Assembly: GCF_052145335.1 (NCBI RefSeq)
Contig: NZ_JBKQOU010000202.1
Location: 1 to 59,333 of the forward strand
Direction of reading: 5' to 3'
Origin: Rhodoblastus sp052145335
GTDB taxonomy: Bacteria > Pseudomonadota > Alphaproteobacteria > Rhizobiales > Beijerinckiaceae
DNA: 59,333 nucleotides
The translations under genes and the position numbers were made by a program. Positions 34,353 through 43,418 of this stretch are shown here, piece after piece; the first letter of the stretch is position 1, and every line of letters starts with the position of its first letter. The notes under the pieces are model-generated. The model made no database searches. It was not told the origin of the DNA and saw nothing but the letters and a program-made list of their open reading frames with translations.

Positions 34353-35168
34353 ATGTCACGGCCGTCTCGATTAGCCATCGGCGACACAACCAAGTGTCAG
34401 GTGCTGACATTTTCTGATAAAGAAAATGAAACTAGTAATGCTATAGCTAATACCAACAAAGATACAGGTTTTGCTGTTTTAATCGTTGAGCGAAATATAT
34501 TTTTTCGTGAATGCTTACAGAAAAGCATGGGCGGTTATTCGCTGAGCAGGATCGATACGTGCTCGAGCCTCTCAGAGTTGACGAAGGTTCAAACCGAGCA
34601 ACGCGCTTCTCTGGTGGTGCTGTCCGTCGTCTCGCTTACCGAGGAGGAGGCGGAAGCGGAAATTGCGCTGCTGAGCGATCTCGATCCGTCAATGCGATCT
34701 ATTGTTCTAGCCAAAACCGACGACTTGAACGATGCTTTGACCGCCCTCCGCCAGGGGGCTAACGGCTACATATCGATGGGCGCAGGATTTGATATTTTCG
34801 TGCAAGCCTTGCGATTCGTCGCCGCTGGCGGAACCTATGTGCCGCCGGAATGTCTGCTCGCGGCCAAGAAGGCGCAGCAAGCCTCGTCCGAGCATGCTTC
34901 GGTGAGCGGCATCACCACCCGTGAAATGGAGGTGATCCAGGCGGTCCGCCAGGGCAAGGCCAACAAGGTGATCGCCTATGAACTCAATATAAGCGAGGGC
35001 ACCGTCAAAGTGCACTTGCGGCAAATCATGAAAAAGCTTCATGCCACGAACCGCACCGATGTCGCCGTCAAGAGCGTCGAATTGATCGACATGAGCCGCC
35101 TCGGGCTTACCGGAGGCTCCCAGTCCGTCGAGGATGGGACGGTGGGGAAGTTGAGAGCGCGCATTTGA
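34353..35168 (+). CDS. LuxR/NarL-type regulator with a phosphorylation-deficient receiver domain
   Basis: The 271-residue protein has a receiver-like domain at about 41-165 and a LuxR helix-turn-helix at about 185-245 (ITTREMEVIQAVRQGKANKV, LNISEGTVKVHLRQIMKKL). In the receiver the acidic pair after strand 1 is Glu-Arg (VLIVERN, 46-47). The phospho-acceptor Asp is replaced by Ser91 (LVVLSVVSL), and the conserved Lys after strand 5 is Ser141 (GANGYISMGAG). It therefore cannot be phosphorylated in the usual way. AGGAGG is 6 bases before the ATG at 34353. The first 50 codons are AT-rich compared with neighbours. No kinase gene is adjacent. The target is unknown. Confidence 0.88.
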   Translation: MSRPSRLAIGDTTKCQVLTFSDKENETSNAIANTNKDTGFAVLIVERNIFFRECLQKSMGGYSLSRIDTCSSLSELTKVQTEQRASLVVLSVVSLTEEEAEAEIALLSDLDPSMRSIVLAKTDDLNDALTALRQGANGYISMGAGFDIFVQALRFVAAGGTYVPPECLLAAKKAQQASSEHASVSGITTREMEVIQAVRQGKANKVIAYELNISEGTVKVHLRQIMKKLHATNRTDVAVKSVELIDMSRLGLTGGSQSVEDGTVGKLRARI

Positions 35169-35345
35169 AGGCTTCGGCTGCCTGAAGATTTAAAGACGAA
35201 AGCCCGCTGAACGACGTTCAGATGGTTCTGTTCAAGAAATCGTGCGGATCAAAGCGGCAACCGCCCCACGATAGCGCTTCAGGCGCTCGCCGACCGCAGC
35301 ATCGGCGCTGATCCCTCGCAATTGCCGGTCTTTTTCCGCCATCCC

Positions 35346-36134
35346 TTACGCCCGATAGCGCGCCGCGGCGTGTTCCTGCCGGAAATTCGGCAACATCGCC
35401 TTTCGCGCCGCCGCGAAATTCTCCCATTGGCCAAGCTCCGGCAGCGGAGGAACGGTGACGGCTTCCTCGCGGTCGAAACCAACGAGCGCTGCGTCGACCA
35501 GTTCCCCGACATCCATCATCACCGGGATCGCGTCCGTCGAAAGTCCGGAGCGTTCGAATATCTCGGTGCGAGTCGCGGCGGGAAGCACCGCCTGGACATA
35601 GACGCCCTGGGGGCCGAGTTCGGCCTGGAGCGATTGCGACAAGGTGAGGACATAGCTCTTGGTCGCCGCATAGACGCCCGGCATGATCTCAGGCGCGAGC
35701 GCGACAACCGAGGAGATATTGACGATCGCGCCGCGTCCCTCGGCGACGAAGCGCGGAGCGACCGCGCCCGCCAGACGCGTCACCGCGATTACATTAAGCC
35801 GGATGAGCCGTTCCAGTTCGTCAAGGTCGGCGGCCGCGAAACCGCTCTTTAAAGCCGCGCCGGCGTTGTTCACCAGCACGCCGATGCGGCGGTCGTCGCG
35901 CAGCCGCGCCTCGACGGCGGCCAGTTCTGCGCGCGAAGTGAGATCGGCGGCCAGGACGTCAACGGCGACGCCAGCCCCGGAGCGCAGGCGCGCGGCGGCG
36001 GCTTCCATGCGCTCGCGGTTGCGGGCGACAAGCACGAGGTCGTGCCCGCGCCGCGCGAACCGCTGCGCGTAGGCGGCGCCAATGCCGGAGGAGGCTCCGG
36101 TGATCAAAACGGTCTTGAGACGATTGTCGGCCAT
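35346..36134 (-). CDS. Short-chain dehydrogenase/reductase
   Basis: The 262-residue protein is a classical SDR. It has TGASSGIG for the nucleotide loop, NNAG, the catalytic Ser in NISSV, and YAATK as the Tyr-x3-Lys pair. GAGGAG precedes the ATG at 36134. Basic residues after the glycine motif (ARNRERM) favour NADP(H). The substrate is unknown. It is transcribed in the same direction as the MaoC-domain gene about 90 bases upstream, and the HxlR gene diverges from them, so the three may form one regulated unit. Confidence 0.9.
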   Translation of the reverse strand: MADNRLKTVLITGASSGIGAAYAQRFARRGHDLVLVARNRERMEAAAARLRSGAGVAVDVLAADLTSRAELAAVEARLRDDRRIGVLVNNAGAALKSGFAAADLDELERLIRLNVIAVTRLAGAVAPRFVAEGRGAIVNISSVVALAPEIMPGVYAATKSYVLTLSQSLQAELGPQGVYVQAVLPAATRTEIFERSGLSTDAIPVMMDVGELVDAALVGFDREEAVTVPPLPELGQWENFAAARKAMLPNFRQEHAAARYRA

Positions 36135-36227
36135 GTCGAGCTCCTCTCCGTTAAAGTTAAGGCGCAAAGACTTCCTGTTCGGGTCTTTTTAGAGCCTGCG
36201 AGCGGATCGGTCGAATCGGAAAAAGCT

Positions 36228-36686
36228 CTAGCCGCGACGCGGCACGACCAGCCTTGCCGTGAAAAGCTGGGCTAATTCGCCGCGCTGATTGCGCGTTTCG
36301 CTGCGCAGGGTAACCATTCCCCGATCCGGCCGCGAACGCGACGGCTTGATCTCAAGAACTTCGCTATTCACGCTCAGCACATCGCCGGGCCTGGTCGGAT
36401 TGGGCCAGGCGATCTCGCCCCCGGCCCCGATCATTCCGCCGGCGATCGGCGCCCCATCCCCGACCAGAAGCTTCATGGTGATCGCCGCGACATGCCATCC
36501 GCTGGCGGCCAGACCGCCAAAAAACGTGTTCTGCGCCTCCTGCTCGTCGAGATGGAAGGGCTGCGGATCGAACTGACGGGCGAAAGCCTTGATCTGATCG
36601 GCGTCGATCTCATGACTTGCGCTGGCTAAGCGCTGGCCGGGAAACAGGTCGTCGAGATAAAGAGCCTCCAAAACCGCATCTGTCAT
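36228..36686 (-). CDS. MaoC-like hotdog-fold dehydratase
   Basis: The 152-residue protein starts MTDAVLEALYLDDLFPGQRL. It carries the MaoC/hydratase-2 layout with FARQFDPQPFHLDEQEA (Asp and His of the hotdog active-site segment), FFGGLAASGWHVAAITMKLL and NPTRPGDVLSVNSEVLE. Such enzymes hydrate trans-2-enoyl-CoA or related thioesters. The start at 36686 matches family proteins; the upstream open frame is antisense to HxlR. It is probably cotranscribed with the SDR downstream and controlled by the divergent HxlR regulator. Confidence 0.88.
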   Translation of the reverse strand: MTDAVLEALYLDDLFPGQRLASASHEIDADQIKAFARQFDPQPFHLDEQEAQNTFFGGLAASGWHVAAITMKLLVGDGAPIAGGMIGAGGEIAWPNPTRPGDVLSVNSEVLEIKPSRSRPDRGMVTLRSETRNQRGELAQLFTARLVVPRRG

Positions 36687-36798
36687 GATCCGCCCCTTTT
36701 TCGGCGCGTCAACGCCCCGGCGCTTACTTGCATTATAATAGCTACCCATCCAATATACGGATGACGACTGAGAATGCGCAAGCGCGGATGGATTGCAG

Positions 36799-37314
36799 AT
36801 GAAGCGCAAGAGTTTTGCCGACATGCAATGTCCGATCGCCCGCGGCCTTGAGCACGTCGGCGAATGGTGGAGCATTCTCATCATGCGTGACGCCCTCAAT
36901 GGCTTGACGCGCTTCGACGAGTTTCAAAAAAGTCTCGGAATTGCGCCAAACATGCTGACAAGGCGGCTCAATGCGCTGGTCGACGCGGGCCTGCTGGAAC
37001 GGCGCGTCTATCAGCAACGCCCGCCACGACACGAATATATATTGACGGAACGAGGACGCGATTTCCGGTCGGTCGTCGTTTCCCTTCTGGCATGGGGAAA
37101 TCGGCATTTCGCACCGGAAGGCAAGAGCGTGATCGTGGTCGACGCCGAAACCGGTCTGGAAGCCGAACCCTTGTTGATTGACGGCGTGAGCGGTCGCCCC
37201 ATCGACCAATCCGGTTTCAGATATGCGGCGGGTCCCGCGGCAAGCGAGAGGGTCCGCCGGTTTTATGCTCGAAAAAAAGACGGCGGTCATCCTGGCGACA
37301 GAGCAGCGGAATGA
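36799..37314 (+). CDS. HxlR-family winged-helix regulator
   Basis: The 171-residue protein has the HxlR signature DMQCPIARGLEHVGEWWSIL, FDEFQKSLGIAPNMLTRRLN and ERRVYQQRPPRHEYILTERG. It keeps the N-terminal Cys used by quinone- or aldehyde-sensing members, plus a C-terminal extension of about 60 residues beyond the typical 110-residue HxlR. The region of about 110 bases to the divergent MaoC start probably holds its operator. An in-frame TTG at 36793 is an alternative start. Confidence 0.9.
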   Translation: MKRKSFADMQCPIARGLEHVGEWWSILIMRDALNGLTRFDEFQKSLGIAPNMLTRRLNALVDAGLLERRVYQQRPPRHEYILTERGRDFRSVVVSLLAWGNRHFAPEGKSVIVVDAETGLEAEPLLIDGVSGRPIDQSGFRYAAGPAASERVRRFYARKKDGGHPGDRAAE

Positions 37315-37348
37315 AACGGCGCCGCTCTGTACTGCCCGCCCGCCGCGT

Positions 37349-38422
37349 TCAATAACCCGTCATCTCCAGATAGCCTTTCCCCTCGTGCGAGCCGTGAAAG
37401 GCGATTGGGCCTTCCCAATAAGGAAAGCTTGTCGCCATCCAGCTGTCTGCGTTCACCGGCGACGTTTCGACGTCGAGACCGTGGCTCTTCACCCGGAGTT
37501 CCCATCTGACCGGCACGTCTCGACCAGCGATATGCGCCTGCGAAATTGGCAAGAGCGCAATCTCGTTGCGATCGAGCGCCTGCGGGACGCCGTCGGCGCC
37601 GATCCAGGTCCCGGCGAGAAAATCTCCGCCGGTCTCGTCTCTCAGACGAAAAACCATCAGCTTCTCGCCGGTCGAGAAATGCAAGGAAAACCAGTCCCAG
37701 CCCCTTTGGGTCGCTGCAAGAGGCTGGCTGCTCCATTCCCGATCCATCCACGCGAGGCCTGACAGCTTGACCTCCCTTCCATGAAGCACGAGCACGCCAT
37801 CGATCTTGAAAAAGGGCTGGCTGAAATAATAGGAAGCGCGACCATCCTCCGATTTGCGGCTGAAGCCGTTCTCGCCGTGCCGAACAAGCGGTTGGTCCGC
37901 AGCCAGATCAAACTTGTAGCGAAAGCCCTGGCCGTTGGCCGAGATCGTCATGCGAGAAAGACCCGCGCCGGGCGCTTCTTGGCGCGTCGCAAAAATCCAG
38001 TCGTCGATCCACGCGCGAAAAGGCTCTGACACAACGCCCGCCTGCCCGACGCCGCCGCGGGCAAAAGTCTCGGCAAACAAGTGTTCCGTCGCGGTCGTCA
38101 CCGCCGCGTGCCCCATCCAGATGTTCTGGTTCGCCCAGCCCTGGCGCTCGTCGCCCGGCGCTCCCGCCTGGCGGAAAAGCGTCCACTGCACGCCGTAGGC
38201 CGCGCCGGAGGCGTCCTCGAGATTGGCCGTCAGATACCACCACTCCGTGCGAAAACCCGGATGCACCCCGAGATCGCGCGGGAAAACGATGGGCCTCCCA
38301 GGGATCGCCTGTTCGAAACCTGCAGCATCCCTCCCCAGCCCCGCGAAGCCGTCCGCAGACGCCGATCGAATGAGCGAGGCGAGGGCGGCGACGCAGACCA
38401 GCAAGACCCGCTTAGCGTTCAT
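37349..38422 (-). CDS. Lipocalin-like domain protein (AttH/CrtC-like), exported
   Basis: The 357-residue protein has a Sec signal (MNAKRVLLVCVAALASLIRS). The AttH/carotenoid-hydratase-like lipocalin fold follows: HPGFRTEWWYLTANLED near the start, FFKIDGVLVLHGREVKLSGL, and WMDREWSSQP, the most conserved segment. These proteins are paired with an FtsX-type ABC transporter in many bacteria, where they are thought to handle a lipid in the periplasm; the substrate is unproven. The start codon overlaps the permease stop by 11 bases, so it is the last gene of a three-gene ABC operon. Confidence 0.9.
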   Translation of the reverse strand: MNAKRVLLVCVAALASLIRSASADGFAGLGRDAAGFEQAIPGRPIVFPRDLGVHPGFRTEWWYLTANLEDASGAAYGVQWTLFRQAGAPGDERQGWANQNIWMGHAAVTTATEHLFAETFARGGVGQAGVVSEPFRAWIDDWIFATRQEAPGAGLSRMTISANGQGFRYKFDLAADQPLVRHGENGFSRKSEDGRASYYFSQPFFKIDGVLVLHGREVKLSGLAWMDREWSSQPLAATQRGWDWFSLHFSTGEKLMVFRLRDETGGDFLAGTWIGADGVPQALDRNEIALLPISQAHIAGRDVPVRWELRVKSHGLDVETSPVNADSWMATSFPYWEGPIAFHGSHEGKGYLEMTGY

Positions 38423-40883
38423 TGGCGAAAACCTTGGCCAGTTCCGCCGGAGTGGTCCGGAGGAGACGAAGGATCGGCGCGACCGCGGCGACGGTTGCCG
38501 TCAGGAGCGCAAGCACCACGACCCCCGCCCATTGCCCCGGAAAAATGTAAAACGGGAGGCGCCAGCCAAAGGCCTGCACGTTCACCACCGCCACCAGGCA
38601 CCACGCCAGGGCGAGCCCGAGCGGCAGCGCGACAGACGCCGTCGCGGCGGCGAGCAGCAGAATTCTCAAAACTTCGAGTTGCGCCAGGCGCCTGCGCGGG
38701 ACGCCCGAGGCCCAGACAGGCGCCAACTGCGCCAGACGGAGGTTGCCGAGCGTCGACAGGCTCGCCAGCAGCGCGACGGCCGAGACGATGAGGGTAAGCG
38801 TGTTGAGCGCCGCCGTCACCGCAAACGTGTGTTCGAAAATGCGCGTAGAGATTTTCTTGACGGCGGCCTGGTCGGTGACGCGAACAATCTGCGGGCCGAA
38901 TTGGTTCTGCATCGCCGCGATCAATTGTGGAGCCGCCTCCGGCGCCACCCTCAGTCCATAGGTCACGCGCGGCGCCCCGGGCCAATGCCGCGCCAGTGCG
39001 TCAATGTCGATCCGCACCTGGCCCTTCGGATTTCCGTAATCGGGAAAAATGCCGACGATTTTTGCGCGCCAGATCTCGCCCGCAACTGGAAGGTCGAGCG
39101 TTAATCCCACTGCGAGATCCAGCCGGCGCGCGAGCTGTTCGCTGACCAGCGCGCCGTCGCCGCGCTGCACGTCGTCCCAGGCGCCCTTCGACTGCGCAAG
39201 CATCGGGAAGCGCGACCGGTAGGTCTCGCTGGATGATTTCATGCCGACGACCTCCGTTGGCCAGTCGGCGAGCCTGATGGTGGTTTTCGCCGCCGGCAGC
39301 ACCGCCGTCACGTCCCGGCGCGTCGCGAGCCAGGCTTCGATGCGCTGCGCTTCCGGCGCTCCCGCCGCTTCGAAATAGACTTCCGCGGCCAGCCGCTCGT
39401 CCAGCCAATGCGCGAAGGTTTCGCGAAATCCCTCGACCATGCCGCCGACGCCGACATTGGTCGCCAGAGCGAGCAGCAGCGCCGTCAAGGCGAGCGAGAG
39501 GCCGGGAAGCTGTTGCTGGCTGTCCGCCCAGAACCATTGCGCCAACGGCGCGGTCGCGCATTTCTCGCCCAGCCTCAAGGCGCCGGCGAGCAAGTTCGGC
39601 AACAGCAGCGCCGCGCCGAAGAGAAGGCCGGCGATCACAGCGAAACCCGAATAGAGGCCGCTTCCACAAAAATACGCAGCCAATGACGCGGCGAATGCAA
39701 GCGACGCAAAAAAAGCCCGGCGCCGCATGAATTTTTGCTGCGCCTGCCGCCAGGCGAAGGGCTGGGCGGCCATCAGGACGGGCAGGCGAAAAGCCTTGAA
39801 CAGGCCGCCGCCCGCCGCGACGAGAGCGCCGAGGAGGGCGATGCCGAGACCCGACAGCCACCATGTCGCGTCGAGCGCCAGCGGCCCCACCACCCGCGCT
39901 CCGTAAAGCGCATCGAGACTGGCGGCGACATTGGGCAGCAGGGCGGAGGCGAGCCAGAAACCGGCGGCGACGCCGGCGCTTCCGGCGACCAGCGCCAGCA
40001 GCACCAGTTCACCGAGCATCGCGGCGACGAGGGCGCGCGCGGAAACGCCGACCGCGCGCATCGTCCGCACCATCGCCAGCCGCTGCTCGAAAGCCAGTCC
40101 GAAAGCCGCGTGAACGATGAAAAACCCGACCAGACAGGCGAGCAGTCCGAAAGCGGTGAGGTTCGCATGGAAGCTTTCGGTCAACCGCCGCATGTCGCCC
40201 GCCTCCTCCCCCGGCGGCGGCAGGCGCAGCGCCTTGCCTGCCACCGTCTCCAGCGGCGGCGTCCCGGCCTGTGGCTTGCCGTGCAGGATCAGTCGCGAAA
40301 CTTGTCCCCGCCGGTCAAGCAACGCTTGCGCCATGGCGATATCGACCACCAGGACGCCGGGCGGCGCGCTGGCGCTCGACCGGATCGGCGGCAGCGTTTT
40401 GCCGCCATCGACGGCGATCGCCGCGCCTTCCGCCGCCCCCAGGTCGCGCAGGGTTTCCGGCGCCGCGACGGTCTGCCCCGGCGGGGTAAGAAAGGCGGCG
40501 AAGTTGGCGCCGCTTGTCAGGCCGCCGAACTGCAGACCGCGCGGCAAAGTCAAAGGCTCGATACCGATCAACTGGAAGGGCGCTCCGCGGATCAGAACCG
40601 TTCCTTCCAGCGCCGGCGAGACCTTCCAGCCCGCCAGCCGCAACTTGACGAACAGATCCTGCGAAATCGCGCCCCCGCCCGCCGGGACCAGGTTTTCCGA
40701 GCCGGCGCCAGCGAAAATCGATGCGGCGCGCTCATAACTTTCGCGCGCGTGCTCGTTCAGCGCCTGGACTCCGCTCCACAGCGCCGTGGCTATCGCCAGC
40801 CCGACAAACAGCGCGGCGAAATTGGCCGGGCGCCGACGCCAATGGCTCAAGAGCGTGATGATCGTCCAGGAAACCTGTTTCAC
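38412..40883 (-). CDS. FtsX-like ABC transporter permease
   Basis: The 823-residue protein begins with a helix near residues 20-45 and has large periplasmic domains. Helix groups in the middle and C-terminal FtsX domain follow (LLACLVGFFIVHAAFGLAFE; LVAAMLGELVLLALVAGSAG; NTLTLIVSAVALLASLSTLG; VVVLALLTATVAAVAPILR). Two FtsX modules in one chain is the arrangement of putative export or lipid-extraction permeases (LolCE/MacB-type mechanism). It overlaps the ATPase by 4 bases and the lipocalin gene by 11 bases. Role inferred as extraction of an envelope lipid for the lipocalin. Confidence 0.9.
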   Translation of the reverse strand: MKQVSWTIITLLSHWRRRPANFAALFVGLAIATALWSGVQALNEHARESYERAASIFAGAGSENLVPAGGGAISQDLFVKLRLAGWKVSPALEGTVLIRGAPFQLIGIEPLTLPRGLQFGGLTSGANFAAFLTPPGQTVAAPETLRDLGAAEGAAIAVDGGKTLPPIRSSASAPPGVLVVDIAMAQALLDRRGQVSRLILHGKPQAGTPPLETVAGKALRLPPPGEEAGDMRRLTESFHANLTAFGLLACLVGFFIVHAAFGLAFEQRLAMVRTMRAVGVSARALVAAMLGELVLLALVAGSAGVAAGFWLASALLPNVAASLDALYGARVVGPLALDATWWLSGLGIALLGALVAAGGGLFKAFRLPVLMAAQPFAWRQAQQKFMRRRAFFASLAFAASLAAYFCGSGLYSGFAVIAGLLFGAALLLPNLLAGALRLGEKCATAPLAQWFWADSQQQLPGLSLALTALLLALATNVGVGGMVEGFRETFAHWLDERLAAEVYFEAAGAPEAQRIEAWLATRRDVTAVLPAAKTTIRLADWPTEVVGMKSSSETYRSRFPMLAQSKGAWDDVQRGDGALVSEQLARRLDLAVGLTLDLPVAGEIWRAKIVGIFPDYGNPKGQVRIDIDALARHWPGAPRVTYGLRVAPEAAPQLIAAMQNQFGPQIVRVTDQAAVKKISTRIFEHTFAVTAALNTLTLIVSAVALLASLSTLGNLRLAQLAPVWASGVPRRRLAQLEVLRILLLAAATASVALPLGLALAWCLVAVVNVQAFGWRLPFYIFPGQWAGVVVLALLTATVAAVAPILRLLRTTPAELAKVFANER

Positions 40884-41608
40884 GGTTTTTCGATCACTCC
40901 CGCACTGAGCCGGACCTGCCGTTCGAGTTTTGCCGCGAGCCGCTCACTATGCGTCACCATCAGGAAAGCGCAGGCTGTCGCCGCGACGACGTCGAGCGCA
41001 AGCTCCATGAAATCGTCGGCCGTGGCTTCGTCGAGGTTGCCGGTGGGCTCATCCGCCAGCAGGAGGCGGGGACGCATGGCCAGCGCCCGCCCGATGGCGG
41101 CGCGCTGCTGCTGGCCGCCGGAAAGCTGTTCGGGATAACGCTCCATGAGATTTTCCAGCCCGAGGCGTTGGACCAGCTCCTCCTGCCAGAGCGGATCGAA
41201 ACGGCCGGCGAGCCGCGCCTGAAATGCGACATTGGCGCGGATCGTCAGGCTGGGGATGAGGTTGAATTGCTGAAACACAAGGCCCAGGGTTTCGCGCCTC
41301 AATGCGGCGTGGCCGGAGTCCGAAAGCCCTGTCACCTCGACGCCGTCCACAAAAATCTCGCCTTGATCGGCGTCATCGAGTCCCGCGACGAGATGCAGGA
41401 GCGTGCTCTTGCCGCTGCCCGATTCCCCCATCAAGGCGAGGCTTGCGCCGGCGTCGAGCGAGAGATCGACGCCCTTCAGCACGGCGACAAGACCCTGAGG
41501 CGTCTTGTAGCTTTTCTTCAAGCCGGCGATACGCAGCAAGGACGCTTTGGCCTGGCTCGCGCTCCATTCGGTTTGGGCTGCGCCGTCCATCGTCGTGCGA
41601 AATTTCAT
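40880..41608 (-). CDS. ABC transporter ATP-binding protein (LolD/MacB-type)
   Basis: The 242-residue protein contains Walker A GESGSGKST, Q-loop FQQFNLIPSLT, signature LSGGQQQR, Walker B LLLADEPTGNLD and the His switch VTHSERLA, in the order and spacing of LolD/MacB-type ATPases. The ATG at 41608 is the start with the fewest extra residues; the 42-codon-longer frame seems unlikely, and ATG at 41590 is an alternative. It powers the FtsX permease encoded next, with a 4-base overlap. The divergent amn start is about 125 bases away. Confidence 0.92.
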   Translation of the reverse strand: MKFRTTMDGAAQTEWSASQAKASLLRIAGLKKSYKTPQGLVAVLKGVDLSLDAGASLALMGESGSGKSTLLHLVAGLDDADQGEIFVDGVEVTGLSDSGHAALRRETLGLVFQQFNLIPSLTIRANVAFQARLAGRFDPLWQEELVQRLGLENLMERYPEQLSGGQQQRAAIGRALAMRPRLLLADEPTGNLDEATADDFMELALDVVAATACAFLMVTHSERLAAKLERQVRLSAGVIEKP

Positions 41609-41732
41609 TCGGGGACTTTCAGCTCGCTGAGGAATGCATCCACGTCGAATTGCGCCAGCGCGCCAGTCGGATAATATAGGCAGTCGAAAAAATCGAGCTC
41701 CAGATTTGCGCGCGAAAGATCCCTCTTCGCCG

Positions 41733-43184
41733 GTGAGACGCCCGTTCGCCACGCCCGAAGAAGCGGTCGCCGAACTCGAACGGCTGTATTCGTCGGCGAC
41801 GGATTCGCTGCGCACGGCGCTCGACGATTTCCGCAACCATCATATCATCCCGACCGAGCAGACGCGCCTGCGCTTTCGTTATCCCGAGTTGCGCGTGTCG
41901 TATTTCCCGAGCGGCGAGCGCCCCTCCAATCGCCGCGCTTACGCTAAATTCGCCTCGTCCGGCGTCTATACGACGACCGTCACCCAACCCTCCGCGTTTC
42001 AAAACTACCTGCTGGAACAGCTGCGCCCCTTGACGGCCGAATATGGCGCAACCCTCGAAGTCGGCTATGGCGAGCAGGAAATTCCCTATGCCTACGTGGC
42101 GGAGTCCCTTGACGAACTGGGCCAAGGCGTCACCGCCGAAGAACTCGCCCGGTTCTTTCCGGTCCCGCTGCTGCCGGCTGTCGGAGACGAAATCGCCGAC
42201 GGCCTGAGAGAGCTTCCGGAAGGGCAGCCGCGACCGCTCGCGCTTTTCGACGCCGTTCGCGTCGACTATTCGCTGCGTCGCCTGGTTCATTACACCGGCT
42301 CGGACTGGCGCTTCGTTCAGCCCTGGATCCTTCTCACAAACTATCATCGCTATGTGGACCAGTTCGTCCAATGGGGCCTGGACCAATTGCGCGCCGGCGG
42401 TCCCTACAACCGGCTGCTCTTGCCCGGAAACCTCTGCATTGACGCGGGCCATGCGCCTGGGGAAGCCGCCGCGCTCGTGGCCGCTTCCCCCTGGCATCGC
42501 TCGCAGATGCCCGCCTACCACCTCGCAACGCCGGACAACCAGGGCGTAACCCTTGTCAATATCGGCGTCGGCCCATCGAACGCCAAGACCATCACCGACC
42601 ATCTCGCGGTCCTGCGGCCGCATTGCTGGCTGATGGTCGGCCATTGCGGCGGCCTGCGCCTGTCGCAGCAGATTGGCGACTATGTTTTGGCTCACGCCTA
42701 TCTGCGGCAGGATCACCTGCTTGACGGACTTGTGCCCACCGACGTGCCGATCCCGGCTCTGGCCGAGGTCCAGGTGGCGCTGCAGGACGCTGCGGCCGCT
42801 ATCACCGGAGACTGCGGCGAAGCGTTGAAAAATCGATTGCGCACGGGCACGGTCGTCACTTACGGCGACCGGAACTGGGAGCTGCGCTGGAGGCAGGAGC
42901 GTCGCCGCATCGACCTGTCGCGGGCCGTTGCGGTGGACATGGAATCGGCGACGGTGGCGACGCAGGGATTCCGGTTCCGCGTGCCCTATGGCGCGCTGTT
43001 GTGCGTTTCGGACAAGCCGCTGCACGGAGAGATCAAACTGCCCGGGGCGGCGAGCGCCTTTTATGAACGCGCCGTAACCCAGCACTTGCGGATTGGCCTC
43101 GCAGCGCTCGACCTCCTTCGCAACAACAGCGAGACGCTACATTCGCGCAAGCTGCGCTCCTTCGACGAACCGCCCTTCCGCTGA
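41733..43184 (+). CDS. amn: AMP nucleosidase
   Basis: The protein matches AMP nucleosidase over its full length, with the N-terminal regulatory domain (RRPFATPEEAVAELERLYSS ... RFRYPELRVSYFP) and a nucleoside-phosphorylase-like catalytic half with VGHCGGLR, AVDMESATVATQGFRFRVPYG and CVSDKPLHGEIK. It hydrolyses AMP to adenine and ribose 5-phosphate. The GTG at 41733 gives 483 residues, as in E. coli Amn (484). The ATG at 41634 would add a basic, non-homologous leader and leave only 25 bases to the divergent ABC gene. The GTG choice lacks a strong ribosome-binding site. Confidence 0.93.
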   Translation: MRRPFATPEEAVAELERLYSSATDSLRTALDDFRNHHIIPTEQTRLRFRYPELRVSYFPSGERPSNRRAYAKFASSGVYTTTVTQPSAFQNYLLEQLRPLTAEYGATLEVGYGEQEIPYAYVAESLDELGQGVTAEELARFFPVPLLPAVGDEIADGLRELPEGQPRPLALFDAVRVDYSLRRLVHYTGSDWRFVQPWILLTNYHRYVDQFVQWGLDQLRAGGPYNRLLLPGNLCIDAGHAPGEAAALVAASPWHRSQMPAYHLATPDNQGVTLVNIGVGPSNAKTITDHLAVLRPHCWLMVGHCGGLRLSQQIGDYVLAHAYLRQDHLLDGLVPTDVPIPALAEVQVALQDAAAAITGDCGEALKNRLRTGTVVTYGDRNWELRWRQERRRIDLSRAVAVDMESATVATQGFRFRVPYGALLCVSDKPLHGEIKLPGAASAFYERAVTQHLRIGLAALDLLRNNSETLHSRKLRSFDEPPFR

Positions 43185-43272
43185 TGCGCGAAACGCCAAT
43201 GGTGGCGGCTCGCTCGCGTCAAAGACCAAGTTTATCATAGTCGCAGGCACGCTTTAACCGGGCTGCGATCAC

Positions 43273-43294
43273 ATAATATTGACCACAATATTAT
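43273..43294. promoter_or_regulatory. AT-rich operator-like palindrome
   Basis: ATAATATTG (43273-43281) and its exact reverse complement CAATATTAT (43286-43294) are separated by ACCA. It stands out from GC-rich surroundings and lies upstream of the broken hydrolase gene. This looks like a repressor site (TetR- or MarR-sized dyad), but no regulator gene is adjacent. Confidence 0.5.
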
Positions 43295-43418
43295 TCATCT
43301 CCTGGACGAATGTCCAAGATTTCATGGTAGCCGTTAGCTAATGGCCGTCGGTTCAACCTAATACGCTGCATAACGCGGATCTTGTTTTATTCAAAGCGCG
43401 TCACGTGGAGTTTAACTG

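Noticed and set aside
41634..41732. ATG start for AMP nucleosidase at 41634
   Set aside because: Would add a basic non-homologous leader and leave only 25 bases to the divergent ABC gene; the GTG at 41733 gives the E. coli length.
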